This document shows, one piece after another, positions 1 through 8,786 of a stretch of 64,000 nt of DNA. Made by a program: the position numbers and the translations under genes. The notes beneath the pieces were generated by a model. That model saw only the letters and a program-made list of their open reading frames with translations, was not told the origin of the DNA and did not search any database. The stretch is taken from the NCBI GenBank assembly GCA_025612245.1, contig JAAXKQ010000006.1, positions 124,001 through 188,000 of the forward strand, given 5' to 3'. Origin of the DNA: Ignavibacteria bacterium. Its GTDB lineage: Bacteria; Bacteroidota; Ignavibacteria; Ignavibacteriales; SURF-24. How positions within the stretch are numbered: position 1 is the stretch's first letter; every line of letters starts with the position of its first letter.

Positions 1-974
1 TTTCTTACTTCTGTCAAATCCGTAGAAACTACAGGAATGCCCATTGCCAGATATTCATATAGCTTTATCGGATTACAAGCCCTCGTAAGATTATTTTCTT
101 CAAATGGTATAATCCCAACGTCAAACAGTTTCGCATAGTCGGGCAGGTCGCTATATGGAACCTCTCCAATATACTTTATATTCCCTGCAGCATTAAAACC
201 CGAGATATCCATCTCAACTCTTCCGATGATCAGGAACTCATATTCCGGGTATTCTTTTGCAGCACGGATAATTAGACTAATGTTTGTCCAAAGTGGAGCA
301 ACTATTCCAAAATACCCTATTACGGGCTTTCTAATTCCTTTCAGGGCTTCCGGAATTTTTCTGCACTGCATGTTAAAATGTTCCAGGTCCACCCCCTGCG
401 GCAGATAATGCGGATTACCTTTTGGGGTTTTTCTGCTGTTAATTAACGTCTCAGAAACTGCAAAACAGGAATCAGCTTTCTCAAGCAGACTATTCTCAAA
501 CTCAACCAGCCTCTTGAATGCACCCTTGAAATGGGAGTAGTCATCGAGGCAAATATAATGGACGGAACTTTCATCAAGACAGCCCACAATCTGGCTCATT
601 ACAGGAGATGAAGTAATGAGAACAGGGTTCTTAAAACGGTGCTCCTTAACTGCAGCTCTTAATTTTCTTAGAAGCAGAATTTTGTTCAGCATTTGAACAA
701 TTTTAATGTCGTGCAAAGGGATGACAAAAGGATGCACTTTTATTACCGGAGAAGCACCTTCTTCAGCACGGGGAACCTTTTGATGGAAAACACTTGAGAG
801 TTTCTCAAAGGCACGCTTCAGGTCGCTCAACTTGAATTCTGGCTTCCTCAGTCCAAGCGAACCGATCCACATTACCCGGTTATTCTCTGCTAAAACACGT
901 CCAATATGCTGTATTGTAGAAGGATACCGCCCCCAATCATCCCCAAATATGATAATATCTCTGTTTTTAAGCAT
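1..974 (-). CDS. GT4-type glycosyltransferase, C-terminus cut by window edge
   Basis: The gene reads leftward from the ATG at 974..972, and about 324 codons are visible before the left edge. The reading frame is open throughout. The N-terminal half is a GT-B nucleotide-free domain starting with a hydrophobic strand (residues 5-11). The C-terminal half shows the donor-binding features of family GT4: LPQGVD near 191-196, GYFG near 220-223, and the late motif NPIKLYEYLAMGIPVVST near 301-318, whose K304 and E307 match the nucleotide-sugar contacts of the family. It probably adds a sugar to the surface glycan built by the genes to its right, but donor and acceptor cannot be read from the sequence. 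It diverges from the methyltransferase at 1158. Family assignment is firm; the specific substrate is unknown. Confidence 0.85.
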   Translation of the reverse strand, partial: MLKNRDIIIFGDDWGRYPSTIQHIGRVLAENNRVMWIGSLGLRKPEFKLSDLKRAFEKLSSVFHQKVPRAEEGASPVIKVHPFVIPLHDIKIVQMLNKILLLRKLRAAVKEHRFKNPVLITSSPVMSQIVGCLDESSVHYICLDDYSHFKGAFKRLVEFENSLLEKADSCFAVSETLINSRKTPKGNPHYLPQGVDLEHFNMQCRKIPEALKGIRKPVIGYFGIVAPLWTNISLIIRAAKEYPEYEFLIIGRVEMDISGFNAAGNIKYIGEVPYSDLPDYAKLFDVGIIPFEENNLTRACNPIKLYEYLAMGIPVVSTDLTEVR

Positions 975-1100
975 CCTTTGTCAGTTTTATTAAAGATTAT
1001 TGCAAAGTTACAAAATCTTATGAAATAAAACGATACTTATTCAGATGCAAGCACTTACTTTGTATAGAATTTTTGATAGTTCCAACAATTGAATCTACCG

Positions 1101-1123
1101 TAAATTTTGGTTATTATAGTCAA
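1101..1123 (-). promoter_or_regulatory. putative promoter-like motif shared with the sprA upstream region
   Basis: In the 183-base divergent gap, the minus strand carries TTGACTATAATAACC followed by AAAATT. The same block with one base missing lies upstream of sprA (21441-21461). TTGACT matches a sigma-70 -35 box, but the best -10 here (TAGATT) is at an over-long spacing of 20, so this may be a regulator site instead. It sits about 145 bases upstream of the leftward glycosyltransferase. Confidence 0.3.
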
Positions 1124-1157
1124 ATGAATTTAGATTATTAACTTTTACGGAAGTAGG

Positions 1158-1991
1158 ATGACTCCAGCAGAATTCTTTGAGTTATTTGAGAAAGAATTAG
1201 ACTCTTATAACAGTGACAGTTCCTATGGTATAAAGGATTATTATAAATTTGCTCAGAAGGGTTTATTATATACGTGGAGAAAGGCATATCTTTTACAGAG
1301 GCTTGAGTATATATATGAGAATATAGTCAAATATAGCCCCTCCCAAGTATGGGATGTGGGCTGCGGGTTCGGTACTTCAAGTCTTTTCCTTGCCATGAAC
1401 GGAATTTCTTCAAAAGGGACTACACTTGAGTGGTACCATAAGATGCTTCCTGAAAGAAAAAAATTCTGGAACCAGTATGGCAATGCCGAACTATTTAATG
1501 TTAATATTGAAAATCTTTTCGAGATTTCAATTCCCAAGGAATCTGCTGACTTCATTTTAGTACAGGATACTCTTCATCACCTTGAACCTATAGATGAAGC
1601 TCTCAGGATCTTTTACGAAACGTTGCGCAAAGGCGGCAAGGTTGTAGTGGTAGATGACAATGGGAACAATATAATGCAGCGGATGAAGCTTTATTTGTAC
1701 CGAAAGAATAACAGGGTAATAGAGTTCTACGATGAAAATCTGAAGAAAAAGATACTTTTTGGGAATGAGAATGTAAGATCTTACTCCCAATGGGCTTCAC
1801 TGTTTCACAAAAGCAGGTTCGAAATCTCGAACGTTCAGTTCATCCGCTTTTTCCCTCCGATAGTAGTTAATAGCAACAACTACAAGTCAATAATGGATGT
1901 CGAGAAGAAGCTTTGGCAAAAATCAGGCTTTCTCAAGGAATATTTTTACTGGGGATTAGATTTTGTTGCCATGAAAAACTCTAATAAGTGA
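1158..1991 (+). CDS. class I SAM-dependent methyltransferase
   Basis: This 277-residue protein has the methyltransferase motif I VWDVGCGFGTSS at residues 64-75, which forms the glycine-rich SAM loop. A post-II region, FILVQDTLHHLEP (about 133-145), resembles the Methyltransf_11/UbiE-like fold. Only the methyltransferase domain is present and there are no membrane segments. The ATG at 1158 is preceded by a GGAAGTAGG stretch that may serve as a weak ribosome site. It is one of only three plus-strand genes and sits between two glycosyltransferases, so methylation of a sugar or lipid-linked glycan is a reasonable inference; the substrate is not known. The AT-rich composition matches the left part of the polysaccharide locus. 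It converges with the GT2 gene; the 167-base gap between them holds nothing I can support. Confidence 0.75.
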   Translation: MTPAEFFELFEKELDSYNSDSSYGIKDYYKFAQKGLLYTWRKAYLLQRLEYIYENIVKYSPSQVWDVGCGFGTSSLFLAMNGISSKGTTLEWYHKMLPERKKFWNQYGNAELFNVNIENLFEISIPKESADFILVQDTLHHLEPIDEALRIFYETLRKGGKVVVVDDNGNNIMQRMKLYLYRKNNRVIEFYDENLKKKILFGNENVRSYSQWASLFHKSRFEISNVQFIRFFPPIVVNSNNYKSIMDVEKKLWQKSGFLKEYFYWGLDFVAMKNSNK

Positions 1992-2158
1992 AATTTTATA
2001 GTTTCCAGATTACTTATGACCTTAAATTTTGGATTTTCCTTGTATTGGATTCTGTGCCGAAATTGCGGGAAAGCTCACAAAAGATACTTCCATATGAAGA
2101 ATATCAAAGGGAGCTTGTCGACAATAATAAAATCAAACACCTTGAACTAGGCGAAAAA

Positions 2159-3139
2159 TCAGATGTTTTTGGTCCTCGCCTCTTCGCTGAATCGGTTTGC
2201 CGGATAAATAGTAAGTTCCCGTAGATAGAATACAGATTTTTTTAACATTTGCTTATTAAACCTTAAGCACCCAATAACCAAGTATACGAATATCCGCAGT
2301 AAAATTCCCAAATAATATGAAGAAAGGAGTACAAAGAATTTCAATCCCCTTCCAGCATGTTTTTGAAAGAACTGAATCTTTGCTATTGTTTGATTCTTAA
2401 ACTTGAACCATTGTACGTTCTCAGTACTGGCTCCATCCAGATGTATGATTTCTGAACCGGGGAAAAAGTAAACTTTTCCCCCGGTCTTCTTCAGACGGTA
2501 ACAGAAATCAGTCTCCTCCATATAGAAGTAAAATCTTTCATCCAAACCATTCAGGCGTTTTGCTGTAATATTTGCACAAAACAGGAAGCACCCTTTCACG
2601 GCGTCTACTTCCACGGGCTCCTTTAGATCTATGTAATTGAGATAAAACCTGTTAAGCAGTTTTGAAGTGGGGAAAAGCTTATAAATAAACAAAGACTCGG
2701 AAATTAAGTTTAGAGCGTTGTCGAATTCCCAGACAGATACTTGGCGGGATTTATCGGCATTTAATATTTTACAGCCTAGTACCAGATCTTCCTGTTTACC
2801 TTGAACAAAGTCAATAATTTTCTTGAGTGAATTTTCCAGAAAGAGGGTATCATTATTTAACAGAAGGAGAAATTTCCCTTTTGCGATCCTGATGCCCTGG
2901 TTATTGGCGGCAGCAAAACCAATGTTTTCTTTATTCTTAATTATTTCTACGCACTGATACTTATCCCTTATTCTATCAATTCTGTCTCCTTCTGAAGCGT
3001 TATCAACAACAATAATCTCATACTCAATACTTTCAGTATATCGGATAATCGATTCAATACAATTGTCAATCATCTTATAGTCTTTAAAGTTTACTATAAT
3101 AATTGAACAATCAAGAGTTTTTCGGTTTTCTTTTTCCAT
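2159..3139 (-). CDS. GT2 glycosyltransferase, rhamnosyltransferase-like
   Basis: This is a GT-A inverting transferase of about 326 residues. Motifs in order from the ATG at 3139 are DCSIIIVNF (nucleotide-binding first strand), VVDNASEG, and LLLNNDT, the DxD-like metal site that also carries the NND typical of dTDP-rhamnosyl and similar GT2 enzymes. GCFLF follows, then DERFYFYMEETDFCYR with the catalytic acidic cluster, and HLDGAST, a motif seen in rhamnosyltransferase-like members. A hydrophobic C-terminal stretch (FVLLSSYYLGILLRIFVYLV) suggests membrane association. An upstream in-frame TTG at 3160 would add seven residues, but the ATG at 3139 places the first strand where the family has it, so I prefer it. 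It precedes wzx-type and wzy-type genes in a glycan operon. Exact donor unknown. Confidence 0.85.
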   Translation of the reverse strand: MEKENRKTLDCSIIIVNFKDYKMIDNCIESIIRYTESIEYEIIVVDNASEGDRIDRIRDKYQCVEIIKNKENIGFAAANNQGIRIAKGKFLLLLNNDTLFLENSLKKIIDFVQGKQEDLVLGCKILNADKSRQVSVWEFDNALNLISESLFIYKLFPTSKLLNRFYLNYIDLKEPVEVDAVKGCFLFCANITAKRLNGLDERFYFYMEETDFCYRLKKTGGKVYFFPGSEIIHLDGASTENVQWFKFKNQTIAKIQFFQKHAGRGLKFFVLLSSYYLGILLRIFVYLVIGCLRFNKQMLKKSVFYLRELTIYPANRFSEEARTKNI

Positions 3140-3184
3140 AATGATTACTTTTACTCTCAACTAAAGTACAAATGTTTAACAGAA

Positions 3185-4636
3185 CTAATCTGCTATTGTC
3201 AAGTATTTCTTTTTGAAATAGTTCCTGATATAATTAAAGGCAAATATAACGTCAGAGACAAAATATTTTTTCAGGGTCAAATATACTACCACCGAAACCA
3301 TCAGGAAGATTGGGATTCTATATGCAAGGGGAAAACCTGTTAATGAAATGGATACTATGCTGAAGGCAAGAAAATACAAGGATAAAAAGGATACCAAACG
3401 AGGCTCAAACCTCAGGTTGACTCTTTTGGTCATGAAATACCAATGAGGTATGAATCCTAAAGCCAGGCTGCCCCACATGCTTAAGGATAAACCGAAGGAA
3501 CCGTAATATGCACCAATATAGCATGCAGATCCGATTAGTATGGAGTTTAGGACCGACAGTTTCACCATCAGTTTTTCCTCATCCGTTGCCAGAAATATCG
3601 TACCAATGAAAGTATTTTGAATGATCAGAAGTGTAGCCCATACCTGGATTGAAAATGTTTTTGTAGCCGGCAGATAAAGGTTTCCAAGCACAATTCCAAC
3701 AACTTCTTTACTAAAAAATCCAAGGAAGGCTGACAGGACGATTCCTGAAATAGAAAGCAGACAAAACAGTTTTGTTGTCTTTTCCTTAAATGCATTTTTA
3801 TCATCGACAAAATGCTTTGCCAGGACAGGATATAATGCTGTAAATAAATTATTGGCTATCAAGGATAAAGGCATTGATAGTTTATTGATAATCCCAAAGT
3901 ACCCAACCTCTTTTTCACCCGAAAACTGAGAAAGGAAAAGAACAGGAAGCTGCACTATAGGAATGGATAACAATGTGGTACCGTAGAATGCCAGACTTTT
4001 GGCCAGCAGGTACTTGACAGTAATTCCTTCCTGGTGGGCATCCGCAGTTTTAATAAAATATCCATCCTTCCATTCAAGTATAATATAAACCAGGGCACGT
4101 ATCAAAAATATACCACAATATATTGCGATTACAGTATAGAAACTAAGATAAGCCGAAGGAATAAAAAATACCATAGCTGTAAAAATACAGGAGCTAACGA
4201 TATTGATGTTTGCAGATATTTTCATCTGCTGCTTACCAAAAGCCAGCGGTTCAGCATAATTCCATACCATTAAAGATACAAATATGATTGCACTCACAAT
4301 GAGAGTGAAGCTCTCATTGATATTCTCAAAAATAAAAAGATAAACGACCAAAAATATCGCACTGATCAAAGAGGCAATAATAGTTGGCAGCAATGTTAGT
4401 TTTGCAACAATATATTGCTTATTATAATCCCTTGCAATTTCTCTGATAGTTATCTTCTGAAGGCCAAGAGCAGAAAATATCTGCGCCATTTGCGTCGAGG
4501 TAATAATGACGGTAAAAATTCCATATAATTCGGGTTTAAATAATCTTGCAATTTTAACAAAACTAAGGAAGAAAAGCCCCTGATAAACTATATTGGATAA
4601 AGTTAATAAAGACCAGTTTTTGTATAATTTGTTCAC
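3185..4636 (-). CDS. Wzx-type polysaccharide flippase
   Basis: This 483-residue integral membrane protein has about 12 to 14 hydrophobic helices spread over its length and small charged loops, as in the MOP/PST superfamily (Polysacc_synt, MatE-like). The N-terminus (LTLSNIVYQGLFFLSFVKIA) fits the first helix of O-antigen and exopolysaccharide flippases. It would flip undecaprenyl-linked oligosaccharide units across the inner membrane. Its start overlaps the end of the polymerase gene by four bases, so the two are translationally coupled. Position between glycosyltransferase and polymerase supports the role. The substrate glycan cannot be inferred. Confidence 0.85.
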   Translation of the reverse strand: MNKLYKNWSLLTLSNIVYQGLFFLSFVKIARLFKPELYGIFTVIITSTQMAQIFSALGLQKITIREIARDYNKQYIVAKLTLLPTIIASLISAIFLVVYLFIFENINESFTLIVSAIIFVSLMVWNYAEPLAFGKQQMKISANINIVSSCIFTAMVFFIPSAYLSFYTVIAIYCGIFLIRALVYIILEWKDGYFIKTADAHQEGITVKYLLAKSLAFYGTTLLSIPIVQLPVLFLSQFSGEKEVGYFGIINKLSMPLSLIANNLFTALYPVLAKHFVDDKNAFKEKTTKLFCLLSISGIVLSAFLGFFSKEVVGIVLGNLYLPATKTFSIQVWATLLIIQNTFIGTIFLATDEEKLMVKLSVLNSILIGSACYIGAYYGSFGLSLSMWGSLALGFIPHWYFMTKRVNLRFEPRLVSFLSLYFLAFSIVSISLTGFPLAYRIPIFLMVSVVVYLTLKKYFVSDVIFAFNYIRNYFKKKYLTIAD

Positions 4637-5979
4637 GAATCTTTTTCTCTGCTTCCCGATAATATTTTTTTCACTTTTATTTTGCGTTCAATTAGTCTTT
4701 CCATAAAAGGTATCACAAAAACAAGCATTATCAGGCTCAAGGTCCAAAATGAATATCTTGAAAGTATTGTAATATAGGAATACATAATCAAAACATACAA
4801 AAATGACAATATGGCCAGGTCCACACCCTTTTTCTTTTCATACAACCTGTACCAGTAAAAAGAGGCTGTAAGTCCCAACAAGAACGGAACAACATAAAGC
4901 CCGGCATTGCCGAAATCCCCGTGCAAAGGTTTCAAATAAGTAGAAGTATTTGTATACATTGGGATAAAATACCCTTTATCGAAGGTTGGCGGCGTCTCAA
5001 CCATACCAAATTTTGCCAGGATATTATAAAATGGCTGGAAAGTAAACTCTCCAAACATATATTTATCTTCATCGAAATCGTGTTCGATATATTCGCTGTA
5101 GACACCAACGTGGCTGCTAAAGTACAGGTAAATGGATGGAGAAATTAGCAAACTATTTTTCAGCTTGTTCAGCTGTTTTGAGGAAGCTGCATAATTTTCA
5201 ATGGTACCGCGACTGGATTTTACGATTACTGCACCGCCAATGATTAAGCCCAAAATAATTGCTGCTGAAATAAGAAGTCCCGTTCGACTTTTTTTTGTTA
5301 CCTTTTCTGAAGCAATGTGCCTGTAAAGAAAAAACGAAGCGATAAAGATAAGCAGTGCTGTCAACATACCAGCGCGTCCGGCATTTGAGATATCCTTCAG
5401 AATTACAGCAATAATTGGAATCAATGACAACCATGTCAGCCTGTTTTTATATGCACTATAAATTCCACTCAAGAAAACGCCAGCGAATGCAGCAACAAAA
5501 ACATATGGTAGCTCATTGACAAGTTTCCCCTCAACTCTCATTCTATAGAGAAGATTGGCCTGAACTATTACTGCAGTAATGCTTCCAAACTTGTGAATAA
5601 GGGCAATCCACTGGTAGATGACTCCAAACAGTCCTGTAAGAGAAAAAAATAACAGGGCATATTTAATAATGCGCCCATCATCGGCAAACAGAATTATCTC
5701 TCCATGAGAAGGTTCAATATTTGTTGTCGGTTTATTAAAGCACTTTCTAGCCACAAATACTGTTATTGAACCTAAAAAGAAAGAGATATATGCTCCGGTC
5801 AAAGATATCCAGGCCATGGGTTTTATATCAACAAATTCCATCAGTTTGATTTCATAGAGTGCGAGCATCATATACCATACAGCGGTATATAAAGCCAGAT
5901 GGTTAAACCATTTGCCGAAAATCATTCTGCTTAAGAGTATAAAAACAACTGCAATGGTAGTTAAGATTATTATTGACAT
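4633..5979 (-). CDS. Wzy-type oligosaccharide repeat-unit polymerase (O-antigen polymerase family)
   Basis: This 448-residue protein has roughly ten to twelve membrane helices and one long periplasmic loop (about residues 265-350, SSRGTIENYAASSKQ onward) before the last helices, the layout of Wzy/O-antigen polymerases. Primary sequence in this family is poorly conserved, so the call rests on topology and context: it overlaps the flippase gene by four bases and lies seven bases downstream of the chain-length determinant gene. It would join flipped repeat units in the periplasm. A Wzy-like ligase (WaaL type) is an alternative, less likely because no second polymerase candidate is present in this operon. 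Confidence 0.75.
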   Translation of the reverse strand: MSIIILTTIAVVFILLSRMIFGKWFNHLALYTAVWYMMLALYEIKLMEFVDIKPMAWISLTGAYISFFLGSITVFVARKCFNKPTTNIEPSHGEIILFADDGRIIKYALLFFSLTGLFGVIYQWIALIHKFGSITAVIVQANLLYRMRVEGKLVNELPYVFVAAFAGVFLSGIYSAYKNRLTWLSLIPIIAVILKDISNAGRAGMLTALLIFIASFFLYRHIASEKVTKKSRTGLLISAAIILGLIIGGAVIVKSSRGTIENYAASSKQLNKLKNSLLISPSIYLYFSSHVGVYSEYIEHDFDEDKYMFGEFTFQPFYNILAKFGMVETPPTFDKGYFIPMYTNTSTYLKPLHGDFGNAGLYVVPFLLGLTASFYWYRLYEKKKGVDLAILSFLYVLIMYSYITILSRYSFWTLSLIMLVFVIPFMERLIERKIKVKKILSGSREKDS

Positions 5980-5985
5980 AAAATG

Positions 5986-7194
5986 TTATAATCTGTAATA
6001 TCTGATTATTCTATTATAGAATCTTGCTCCCTTTTCTTCCAAAGGATTATTATAAACTACTTTAGTAATCAGGCTCTCTCCAATATAGACAAAAGGTATA
6101 AATGCAAATAAAGCAATTAAAGTAATTGTCAGAATAACGAATGACCTCTTTGGCGAAAACTTTAACTGAGGTGGAACAGCCTTGTCAAGAACCTGAACAG
6201 GTGGAATGCTTTTCTGTTCCTCGAATTTTGCCTGCTCATAAAAAGGAAGGACTACTTCAAGGATTTTGCTTTGAATTTCAACTTCCCTGAAATTTCTCAT
6301 GTACTGCATCGTCATCTCGGGAGCTGTCTTAAAGGGGAACAATACATTGGAAACCGAAGAAAGTTTGTTTGCATTCTTTAACTCATTAACCTTTGATCTA
6401 AGTACATTTGCCTGGACAAGTGCACTCTGATACTGTGGGGAATTTTCACCAAACTGCTGCTTCGTAAAATATGCAGCCATTTCTTTCTCGGTCATTTGTG
6501 CTTCCAGTTCCCCCGCAGCCTTCACAGCAACTTCAAGCTGTTCAGGCACGGCAAAAACTCCAAATTTCTTTTGGAATCTATACATGGAGTCTTCGGCTGC
6601 TTTCAGATCGCTCAAATTTTTCTGGTATCTTTTTTCAATAAATATTCTGTTATTCTTTGCCTGTTCAACACTAAATTTGAGGTTCAGCGTGTCCAGCAGA
6701 TCCACAAAATAGTTGGCAATCTCGGCACTCATCCTGGGATATTTATTTACAACACTTATCTCAATCATTCCATTTTCATTCGGCCCAAACGAAACATCGG
6801 CCTTAAAGGCTCGCATTACCTGATCCAAATTTTGAGTCTCATAATATTTCGGCAGGTTAAATTTCTGAATGACATTTGTCATTGCGGTTCGGCTATTAAG
6901 AATGCCAATCAGCATATCTTCAGATGTATTTGAAACCCCAAAAATCTTTGCTCCAAGCCCAGAGCCGCCCTTGCCCGACAACAAGCTGCTCAAACCTCCC
7001 AGACCCATTGAGTTATCCGGCGGGATCATTACGACAGCCGTGGACTTATATTCCAAGGGAAGCATGAAAGCAAGAATTGTTGCCCCGACAATTATGATGA
7101 GCATATTAATGATAAGAAACTTTTTCCATTTATAGAGAATATATAAATAGTCGGAAAATTTCCCAGTCCTTGGTTTTTCTATCTCTAATTCCAT
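5986..7194 (-). CDS. Wzz/GNVR-type chain-length determinant protein
   Basis: This 402-residue co-polymerase has one transmembrane helix near residues 28-48 (FLIINMLIIIVGATILAFML) and a second near the C-terminus (FVILTITLIALFAFIPFVYIG), bracketing a long periplasmic region rich in predicted coiled coil (about 160-300). Just before the second helix is the proline-rich segment PPQLKFSPKR, a hallmark of Wzz-family proteins. It should set glycan chain length together with the polymerase directly downstream. There is no Walker A motif and no tyrosine-rich tail, so this is the stand-alone form without a fused BY-kinase, and no separate kinase gene is in the window. The family is clear; capsule, EPS or O-antigen use is undecided. 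Confidence 0.85.
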   Translation of the reverse strand: MELEIEKPRTGKFSDYLYILYKWKKFLIINMLIIIVGATILAFMLPLEYKSTAVVMIPPDNSMGLGGLSSLLSGKGGSGLGAKIFGVSNTSEDMLIGILNSRTAMTNVIQKFNLPKYYETQNLDQVMRAFKADVSFGPNENGMIEISVVNKYPRMSAEIANYFVDLLDTLNLKFSVEQAKNNRIFIEKRYQKNLSDLKAAEDSMYRFQKKFGVFAVPEQLEVAVKAAGELEAQMTEKEMAAYFTKQQFGENSPQYQSALVQANVLRSKVNELKNANKLSSVSNVLFPFKTAPEMTMQYMRNFREVEIQSKILEVVLPFYEQAKFEEQKSIPPVQVLDKAVPPQLKFSPKRSFVILTITLIALFAFIPFVYIGESLITKVVYNNPLEEKGARFYNRIIRYYRL

Positions 7195-7225
7195 TTTATT
7201 CTTCGCTGTTAAAGTTAAATTCTTG

Positions 7226-8635
7226 TTATTTTGCTTGTCTGGCCAACAATATTACTGTCACAATTGACCCCACTATGCTGGCAACAGCCCCCACTCGCGT
7301 CATATAGCGATCGAAATACCAGGCGAAAGTTCTTGGAATTTTTTTCGGAACCCAGATGTAATCGCCTGGTTCAATTTCCAAATTCTTGTCTGTCACAGGA
7401 ACCCATCTTCTTGTTCTTGCCTTAATAACGCTGATCTCATCAACATCTTTTGCAAGTTCACCCAAGCCGCCGGCTTTCTGGATGTAATAGTTAACATCTT
7501 TTCCCTTTTCAAATGCTAAATATCCGGGCGAGGATATCTGGCCGTAGATATACACTAGTTCTTCCTCCTGAGGGACAATAATAACATCACCATCCTTGAC
7601 CCTGAAATTACTCTGTGTGGTATCGGTCGCCAGTTTGGTAAAATCAACTAGCCCGTTACCCCTAATTAGTCTTAGCTGATCATCAATCTTGAACGTACTT
7701 GTATCGTCTTCAGTCAGATAGGACATTCTCTCCATCATGAGCGTTTCAACTTCGACGTTATTCTTGTTAAGCATGCTTTTCTTCAGCATTTCATAAGTGT
7801 TGACTCCTCTAATCAGCTCCGAATTTATCAGAGAGGCTGATGGTTTGAAGCCCCCGGCCTTACTTATAATATCCTTTACCGTGGTATTGTCCTTTGTAAT
7901 TGAGATGTAACCGGGACGGAAAACCTCCCCGATAACCAAAACTTTATAATCTTTTCTGCCAGTCTCATTTGCCAGGATTCTTATTCTGTCAGCTCTTTTT
8001 AGTGGAATGTCGCTATTAACATCTACAACAATACTTTCGTCCTTAGTGCCGTAGTAATTTGAACGCATTATTTCAGCTTTTGTAACATTCTCATAGACTT
8101 TGCTAATACCACGTGCAAAGAGCAAGGCATCTGAAAGCCTGTCGCCCTCTATAAAGGGAAATTTTACCGGGTTATTTACCGCACCATCCACCGAAACAAA
8201 ATCCTTTTCGATATCCAGGCGAGAAAAAATCAGTACGTCATCATTCTTAAGAAAGGGATTGTTTTTGAAATCTCCTGTCAGATGGAACTTATCCAGATCA
8301 AGGACAATCTCTTCCCCATTGTTTCTTTTAAGGAGGATATTTCTCCTGGAAAAACTCTCCAGTTTCTGGCTTACCATTTCAATTGATCCGGGATCGCTCA
8401 GGTTATTCAAAGCCTGTACTTTGTACTGATTAAATAAACGCGTTATGAACTGGTCGACCCGCTCAAAGGGAAGTGCTGTAAAGGTTCCGTTTACAACAAA
8501 CGCTCCGCCTACGGTTACGCTGTACCCACCAGCAGAACCAGCTAACAAATTTACGTTATCACTTCCCGAAGATCGGGTTTGTCCCAAAATGGAGGAAACA
8601 AGGAGAAATAAGGATAGTACGATTTTCCTATACAT
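7226..8635 (-). CDS. SLBB-domain polysaccharide export protein
   Basis: This 469-residue protein begins with a signal peptide (MYRKIVLSLFLLVSSILGQ) and contains at least three SLBB beta-grasp repeats. The first is around DFVSVDGAVNNPVKF, the second around VLVIGEVFRPGYISI and the third around VYIYGQISSPGYLAF, each followed by the usual AGG or ARG turn. The C-terminus has one hydrophobic helix (VGAVASIVGSIVTVILLA), in the place where Wza-type proteins have their outer-membrane helix. It probably forms the periplasmic and outer-membrane export channel of the glycan. It is the first gene of the leftward operon. No lipobox cysteine is seen, unlike E. coli Wza. Members of this family in FCB bacteria are often longer; this one is short. 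Confidence 0.8.
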   Translation of the reverse strand: MYRKIVLSLFLLVSSILGQTRSSGSDNVNLLAGSAGGYSVTVGGAFVVNGTFTALPFERVDQFITRLFNQYKVQALNNLSDPGSIEMVSQKLESFSRRNILLKRNNGEEIVLDLDKFHLTGDFKNNPFLKNDDVLIFSRLDIEKDFVSVDGAVNNPVKFPFIEGDRLSDALLFARGISKVYENVTKAEIMRSNYYGTKDESIVVDVNSDIPLKRADRIRILANETGRKDYKVLVIGEVFRPGYISITKDNTTVKDIISKAGGFKPSASLINSELIRGVNTYEMLKKSMLNKNNVEVETLMMERMSYLTEDDTSTFKIDDQLRLIRGNGLVDFTKLATDTTQSNFRVKDGDVIIVPQEEELVYIYGQISSPGYLAFEKGKDVNYYIQKAGGLGELAKDVDEISVIKARTRRWVPVTDKNLEIEPGDYIWVPKKIPRTFAWYFDRYMTRVGAVASIVGSIVTVILLARQAK

Positions 8636-8786
8636 TAGCTTTTCACTTTGTTAAGTTAGAAAATTAATCTGCAAGACCGGCAGAACGCGAGAACCAATGC
8701 CTTACTGCCGGGCTATAGGCTATTATAAGAGATACGAATTTACAAAAGGAAGCATAAAAATACAAAGCAATTATATGAGTATTTAT
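8636..8786 (-). promoter_or_regulatory. putative promoter and leader hairpin of the polysaccharide operon
   Basis: The minus strand has an exact TATAAT at 8727..8722 without a convincing -35 box. Just downstream, CCGGCAG (8711..8705) pairs with CTGCCGG (8683..8677), giving a 7-bp stem around a 21-base loop at the expected 5' end of the transcript, about 40 bases before the export-protein start. It could be a leader structure or simply a stable hairpin. Confidence 0.35.

Noticed and set aside
1988-2224. A 78-codon rightward frame starting with GTG inside the stop of the methyltransferase gene
   Set aside because: The first half lies in the short convergent gap, the last third is antisense to the GT2 gene, and it matches no family I know.
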